Positions 60,276 to 64,000 of a stretch of 64,000 nucleotides of DNA are shown in pieces. Source of the stretch: Amycolatopsis rubida (GTDB lineage Bacteria > Actinomycetota > Actinomycetes > Mycobacteriales > Pseudonocardiaceae); assembly GCF_900115345.1 (NCBI RefSeq), contig NZ_FOWC01000003.1:434001-498000 (forward strand). The letters are read 5' to 3'. The notes under the pieces were generated by a model, which saw only the letters and a list, made by a program, of their open reading frames with translations, searched no databases and had not been told where the DNA came from. A program made the position numbers and the translations under genes. Each line of letters begins with the position of its first letter. The stretch's first letter is position 1.

Positions 60276-61157
60276 GTGGGCACCGGGTTTTTCTCGTCCG
60301 TCGACGACGTGTCGGCGCAGCTGGCCGAGGCCGGGTACCTCGCGTCGACCGCGGTCGCGACCACGGTGTTCCTCGCCGACCGGCTGGGCAAGCCGCTGCT
60401 GGTCGAGGGCCCGGCCGGGGTCGGCAAGACCGCGCTGGCGACGGCGGTCGCCGAGGTCACCGGCTCGCGGCTGGTGCGGTTGCAGTGCTACGAGGGCATC
60501 GACGAGGCCCGCGCGCTGTACGAGTGGAACCACGCGAAGCAGCTGCTGCGGATCACCGCGGGCCGCGACGAGACGTGGGACGAGGCGCGCACCGACATCT
60601 TCGGCGAGGAATTCCTGCTGCGCCGCCCGCTGCTCACCGCGATCTCCGGCACCGAGCCGACTGTGCTGCTGATCGACGAAACGGACAAGGCCGACGTCGA
60701 GATCGAGGGCCTGCTGCTGGAGGTGCTCGGCGATTTCCAGGTGACGGTGCCCGAACTCGGCACGATCACCGCGACGCGGCAGCCGTTCGTGGTGCTGACG
60801 TCGAACGCGACGCGCGAGCTGTCCGAGGCGCTGCGGCGGCGGTGCCTGTTCCTGCACATCGATTTCCCGGACGAGGACCTGGAACGCGAGATCGTCCGGC
60901 TGAAGGTGCCCGGCATCGAGGCCGCGCTCGCGGATTCGGTGGTGCGGGTGATCGCCGCGCTGCGGGCCATGGACCTTCGGAAACTGCCGTCGGTGGCAGA
61001 GACCGTCGACTGGGCGCACACGCTGCTGGAACTCGGCGCGGGCGCGCTCGACGAACGGGTGGTGCGCGAAAGCCTCGGCGTCGTGCTGAAGCATCAGGAC
61101 GACATCGCGAAGGCCGGGGCCGGGCTGCGTCTCGACCAGGTGCTGGACGCGTCGTGA
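60276..61157 (+). CDS. MoxR-family AAA+ ATPase
   Basis: A 293-residue AAA+ protein. GTG 60276 has AGGAGG six bases upstream. Walker A is LLVEGPAGVGKTALATAVAE near residue 35, Walker B TVLLIDETDKADVEIEG near residue 130, and sensor 1 VLTSNATRELSEALRRRCL near residue 172. With the downstream VWA protein it matches the mycobacterial Rv2426c-Rv2425c pair. MoxR/VWA pairs act as metal-cofactor insertion chaperones; the client here is unknown. The stop overlaps the VWA gene by 4 bp. Confidence 0.92.
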   Translation: MGTGFFSSVDDVSAQLAEAGYLASTAVATTVFLADRLGKPLLVEGPAGVGKTALATAVAEVTGSRLVRLQCYEGIDEARALYEWNHAKQLLRITAGRDETWDEARTDIFGEEFLLRRPLLTAISGTEPTVLLIDETDKADVEIEGLLLEVLGDFQVTVPELGTITATRQPFVVLTSNATRELSEALRRRCLFLHIDFPDEDLEREIVRLKVPGIEAALADSVVRVIAALRAMDLRKLPSVAETVDWAHTLLELGAGALDERVVRESLGVVLKHQDDIAKAGAGLRLDQVLDAS

Positions 61158-62527
61158 CCGCCGCGCCGGGCCTGACCGGACGGCTCGCCGAGTTCGTGCG
61201 GGCCTTGCGGGCGCAAGGCATCCCGGCCGGACCGGGCGAAACGGCCGACGCGGCAGCCGCGCTGGAGGTGCTCGGCCTGGACGAGCGCGAACTGGTCCGC
61301 GAAGGGCTCGCCGCCGCTCTGGTCCGCCGGGGCGGCCAGCGCACGGTGTTCGACGCCGCGTTCGACCTGTACTTCCCGGCGGCCGTCGGCGCTCCGGAGC
61401 TGGCGCGCGAAAACCCGCCGCAGGACCGGGAGGAACTGCGGGAAGCACTCGCCGCCGCCTTGGCCGAAGGCGACGACCAGGCGTTGGACCAGCTCGCCGG
61501 ACTCGCCGTGGACCTGCTGGGCCAGTACGGCGCCGGGACCGGCCCCGGCGGCGGATATTCGGCGCACCAGACGCTGGACCGCCTGCAACCGCAGACGCTC
61601 ATCGCCCAGGTGCTGGCCGCGATGCGGGCCGCGGGCGCCCCGGACGAGTTCACCGACCGGCTCACCCGCGACGAAATCCGCCGCCGCGTCGAGGGTTTCC
61701 GCGGCCGGGTGCGGACCGAAGCGCGCCGCCGAGCCGCGGAACTCCGGGGCCGCGAACGGATCGCCAAACACGCGATCGCTCCCGCCGCCGACCGCGTCGA
61801 CTTCCTGCTCGCCAGCCGTACGCAATTGGCCGAGCTGCGGCGCACGATCCAGCCGCTGTCCCGAAAACTCGCCACCAGGCTTGCCGCGCGCCGCAAACGC
61901 ACCACACGCGGCCAGATCGACTTGCGCCGAACGCTGCGTCGTTCACTCTCCACTGGCGGCGTGCCCTTGCGTCCAGCCTACCGGCACCGGCGCCCCGGCC
62001 GCCCGGAAATCATCCTCCTGTGCGACCTTTCCGGTTCGGTGGCGGGTTTCGCGAACTTCACGATGCTGCTGGTGCAGGCGTTGCGGGACCAGTTCAGCAA
62101 GATCCGCGTCTTCGGTTTCGTCGACAGCACCGACGAGGTGACCCACCTCGTGGACACCGGCGCTGCCGATCCCGAACAGCTGGGCGCGCGCATGCTCAGC
62201 GAAGCCGCGGTAGTCCGCTGGGACGGCCACAGCGATTACGGCCGCGCGCTAGGACAATTCACTTCGCACTGGCTCGACGCGGTGGGCCCGCGTACGTCGG
62301 TCCTCATCCTGGGCGACGCCCGAACGAACGGCGGCGACCCGAATCTCGGGGCCGTCCGCGCGATCCGCTCCCGCGCCCGGCATGTCCACTGGCTGAACCC
62401 CGAACGCCGATCCCTGTGGGGCACCGGCGATTCGGCCGCGCCGGACTACGCGGAACTGGTGGAGATGCACGAATGCCGCAACGCGCAGCAGCTGGGCGTG
62501 CTCGTCACGCGCCTTCTGCCGACCTGA
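61154..62527 (+). CDS. CoxE-like VWA-domain protein
   Basis: A 457-residue protein. The N-terminal half is helical and Arg/Ala-rich. The C-terminal half (about 285-455) is a VWA domain with the MIDAS motif DLSGS in LLCDLSGSVAGFANFTMLLV, and further metal-site motifs in DEVTHLVDTGAADPEQLGAR and LGDARTNGGDPN. It partners the MoxR ATPase upstream (GTGA overlap). Its 3' end overlaps the convergent adenosine-deaminase-like gene by 23 bp. Confidence 0.9.
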   Translation: MTAAPGLTGRLAEFVRALRAQGIPAGPGETADAAAALEVLGLDERELVREGLAAALVRRGGQRTVFDAAFDLYFPAAVGAPELARENPPQDREELREALAAALAEGDDQALDQLAGLAVDLLGQYGAGTGPGGGYSAHQTLDRLQPQTLIAQVLAAMRAAGAPDEFTDRLTRDEIRRRVEGFRGRVRTEARRRAAELRGRERIAKHAIAPAADRVDFLLASRTQLAELRRTIQPLSRKLATRLAARRKRTTRGQIDLRRTLRRSLSTGGVPLRPAYRHRRPGRPEIILLCDLSGSVAGFANFTMLLVQALRDQFSKIRVFGFVDSTDEVTHLVDTGAADPEQLGARMLSEAAVVRWDGHSDYGRALGQFTSHWLDAVGPRTSVLILGDARTNGGDPNLGAVRAIRSRARHVHWLNPERRSLWGTGDSAAPDYAELVEMHECRNAQQLGVLVTRLLPT

Positions 62528-63488
62528 GCCAGTCGTCAATCTCCTTGCGCAGCAACGCTTTGGTCTCTTCCGGCGCGAACGATGCCTCCACCGCGTTGCC
62601 GGCCAGCTGAGCCAGTGTCGCGTCGCCGTAACCGAAGACTTCCCTCGCCCGAGTGAATTCGCCGGTGATCGTGGTACCCGTGACGTCCGGGACATCCGTG
62701 TTGAGCGTGACTCGGAGCCCCGCCTCGATCAACCGGGGGAGCGGGTGCTCCGGAAGCGTCGGCACCAATCCGAGCGCGACGTTCGACGAAGGACACACCT
62801 CAAGCGCGATCCCGGTTTCCGCTGCCTGAGCGGTCAACTCCGGGTCGTCCACGATGCGGATCCCGTGCCCGATACGCTCAGCACCACCGATCTCGATCGC
62901 CTCGCGGACGCTGTCCGGCCCGGCGTCCTCACCAGCGTGGTGAACGAGGTGCACGCCCGCCTCCCGTGCCCGGGCGAACACCTCCCGGAACGGAGCGAGC
63001 GAGTGCCTTTCCTCGCCAGCCATCCCGATCGCGATGATCTCCTCGTGCCGCTTGGCCAGTTCGAGGGTTTTCATCGCCCGCTCGACCGACCGCCGCCGCG
63101 AGTGATCGAGAATCAACCGCCATCGCAGCCCATGCTCCTCCCCGCCTTCCGACAGTCCTTTGAGGACCGCGTTGAGCGGCAGTCCAAGATCCCCGAGCCG
63201 TTCCCCGTGCGCGGCGGCGGTGAACGTGACCTCGACGTATCGAGTCCCCTGCGCGGCTTCGTCCGCACAGAACTCGCGCGCGATCCGCTCGAAGTCCGCG
63301 GCCTCGCGCAAACACGACCGAGTGAGACTGTTGCGATCGGCAAACGCCCGAAACCCGGTGAACACGGCAGGTTTGCCCGGCACCCGGACTCCGTGGAGGG
63401 CCGCGAGCTCCTTGAGCGTGCCAGGGCGGACAGTGCTCTCAAGATGGACGTGGAGATGCACCTTGGGAAGGGCCGAAAGATCGCGCAC
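62505..63488 (-). CDS. adenosine-deaminase-family amidohydrolase
   Basis: A 327-residue TIM-barrel metal hydrolase. Zinc ligands are in HLHVHLESTVRP (residues 11-22), VHLVHHAGEDAG near residue 182 and ERIGHGIRIV near residue 208. The catalytic Asp is in VTLNTDVPDVTGTTI near residue 265. The second Asp of the usual TDDP motif is Val here, which may alter substrate choice, so adenine, aminodeoxyfutalosine or other aminopurines are alternatives to adenosine. GTG 63488 is the only sensible start. It is convergent with, and overlaps, the VWA gene. Confidence 0.88.
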   Translation of the reverse strand: MRDLSALPKVHLHVHLESTVRPGTLKELAALHGVRVPGKPAVFTGFRAFADRNSLTRSCLREAADFERIAREFCADEAAQGTRYVEVTFTAAAHGERLGDLGLPLNAVLKGLSEGGEEHGLRWRLILDHSRRRSVERAMKTLELAKRHEEIIAIGMAGEERHSLAPFREVFARAREAGVHLVHHAGEDAGPDSVREAIEIGGAERIGHGIRIVDDPELTAQAAETGIALEVCPSSNVALGLVPTLPEHPLPRLIEAGLRVTLNTDVPDVTGTTITGEFTRAREVFGYGDATLAQLAGNAVEASFAPEETKALLRKEIDDWLRSAEGA

Positions 63489-63609
63489 GCGTCGGATGAT
63501 GCCCGCTCCGTGCGTCCCCTGTCATCCAAGTTTCGTCGCCGGGAACTAGCGGCGGCTTGACGGCGTTGGGGGAGTGACGGAGGTTTCCGCAGGGGAAAGG
63601 CTGTGTGCG

Positions 63610-63813
63610 ATGGCTTTGCTGAAGAAACTCACCATGCTGGCCGGTGCCGCGGGCGCGGTGTCGTACGTGCGGAACAACCCGGAGAAGGTCAACGAGGCCG
63701 TGGGGAAGGCGGCGCGTTTCGTGGACGAGAAGACCAACGGTCGATACCACTCGCAGATCGCGGGAGCTGTCCGGAAGGTCTCGGACACTACCGGTCCTCG
63801 GACGGCTGAGTGA
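63610..63813 (+). CDS. small antitoxin-like (Rv0909-type) protein
   Basis: A 67-residue protein: a hydrophobic start MALLKKLTMLAGAAGAVSYV, then VNEAVGKAARFVDEKTNGRY and HSQIAGAVRKVSD. The latter is the DKAxDxxDEKTGGKY-like helix pattern of the Rv0909/MT0933 antitoxin family. No toxin partner gene is within the window. ATG 63610 follows GGGGAAAGG; GTG 63574 is an alternative. The function is uncertain and the family label is tentative. Confidence 0.6.
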   Translation: MALLKKLTMLAGAAGAVSYVRNNPEKVNEAVGKAARFVDEKTNGRYHSQIAGAVRKVSDTTGPRTAE

Positions 63814-64000
63814 GTCTTGGCTCCGGGGTCTGAGCGAGGTTTGACCCGATCCCGGAGGTCTGCTGAAGCGTAAGCGGCGGGTCCGCGGGTTGAGGTGTGC
63901 CCGGCGGGCAGGCTTGCCCCTCCGGACGGGGAGGCGACGCGACCGTCCGCAGCCCCGCCCAGGTGCCGACGAGCGGTCTGGGGCCTGTTGCCTTCGCGCG
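63814..64000. other. terminal 187 bp without recognisable gene
   Basis: GC-rich sequence with several short GC inverted repeats (for example around 63900-63950). I see no start/ribosome-site pair, RNA gene or repeat-family member. It may be the 5' region of a gene beyond the window. Confidence 0.4.

Overview
This is a window of very GC-rich DNA with GTG/ATG starts, frequent 4-bp GTGA/ATGA stop-start overlaps and no rRNA, tRNA, IS element or CRISPR array that I can see. The division and cell-wall (dcw) gene order, a meso-DAP-type MurE, Wag31/DivIVA, SepF, F420-type oxidoreductase, SigK/RskA, an ileS T-box and a SAM-IV-like riboswitch point to a mycelial actinomycete, most likely Pseudonocardiaceae (Amycolatopsis-like). 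The species assignment is inference.

Layout. (1) 1-10.2 kb: the dcw operon murE(partial)-murF-mraY-murD-ftsW-murG-murC-ftsQ, almost all translationally coupled. (2) 10.2-19 kb: an unusual block separates ftsQ from ftsZ. It holds an NmrA-type protein, two DinB-fold proteins and a DinB fragment, an OsmC peroxiredoxin with an OhrR-like box, and a complete lipid-modification module equivalent to the M. tuberculosis Rv0449c-rskA locus. That module has a DUF1295 protein and a cyclopropane-fatty-acid-synthase-like methyltransferase on the minus strand, divergent from a flavin oxidase, a DUF1365 protein, sigK and its anti-sigma factor rskA. The 72-bp divergent region carries two mirror-image SigK-like promoters, each placing its -10 seven bases before a start codon. 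(3) 19-24.2 kb: dcw resumes with ftsZ-pgeF-yggS-sepF-yggT-wag31. (4) 24.3-41.4 kb: an ArsR/MFS pair, T-box-ileS, amino-acid permease, a class B-like PBP, a second ArsR, a Na+/H+-type antiporter, a SAM-riboswitch-controlled class V aminotransferase, lspA-rluD, and a collagen-like protein with an N-terminal helix-turn-helix-like segment. (5) 41.6-48.7 kb: a fused double DUF885 protein, fumarylacetoacetase, an LLM oxidoreductase, an exopolyphosphatase-like protein and a small acidic ORF. (6) 48.7-55.4 kb: a GH65 phosphorylase and beta-phosphoglucomutase pair next to a ROK regulator, then a carotenoid oxygenase with a membrane protein, divergent from a PadR regulator. (7) 55.4-64 kb: a broken Nudix gene, an aldo-keto reductase, a four-gene type-VII-secretion-like cargo cluster without secretion machinery, a MoxR-VWA pair, an adenosine-deaminase-like enzyme and a small antitoxin-like protein.

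Intergenic DNA is rich in short palindromes. A 46-bp family (arms CTCGTGAGTG / CACTCACGAG) occurs at least nine times, at gene 3' ends, sometimes supplying the stop codon; its inner hairpin occurs in both orientations while the flanks stay fixed. Two further families have two copies each (about 70 bp and about 48 bp). These repeats, the SigK divergent promoter inside the dcw cluster, and an operator-like 15-mer shared by two operons are the most interesting non-coding signals.
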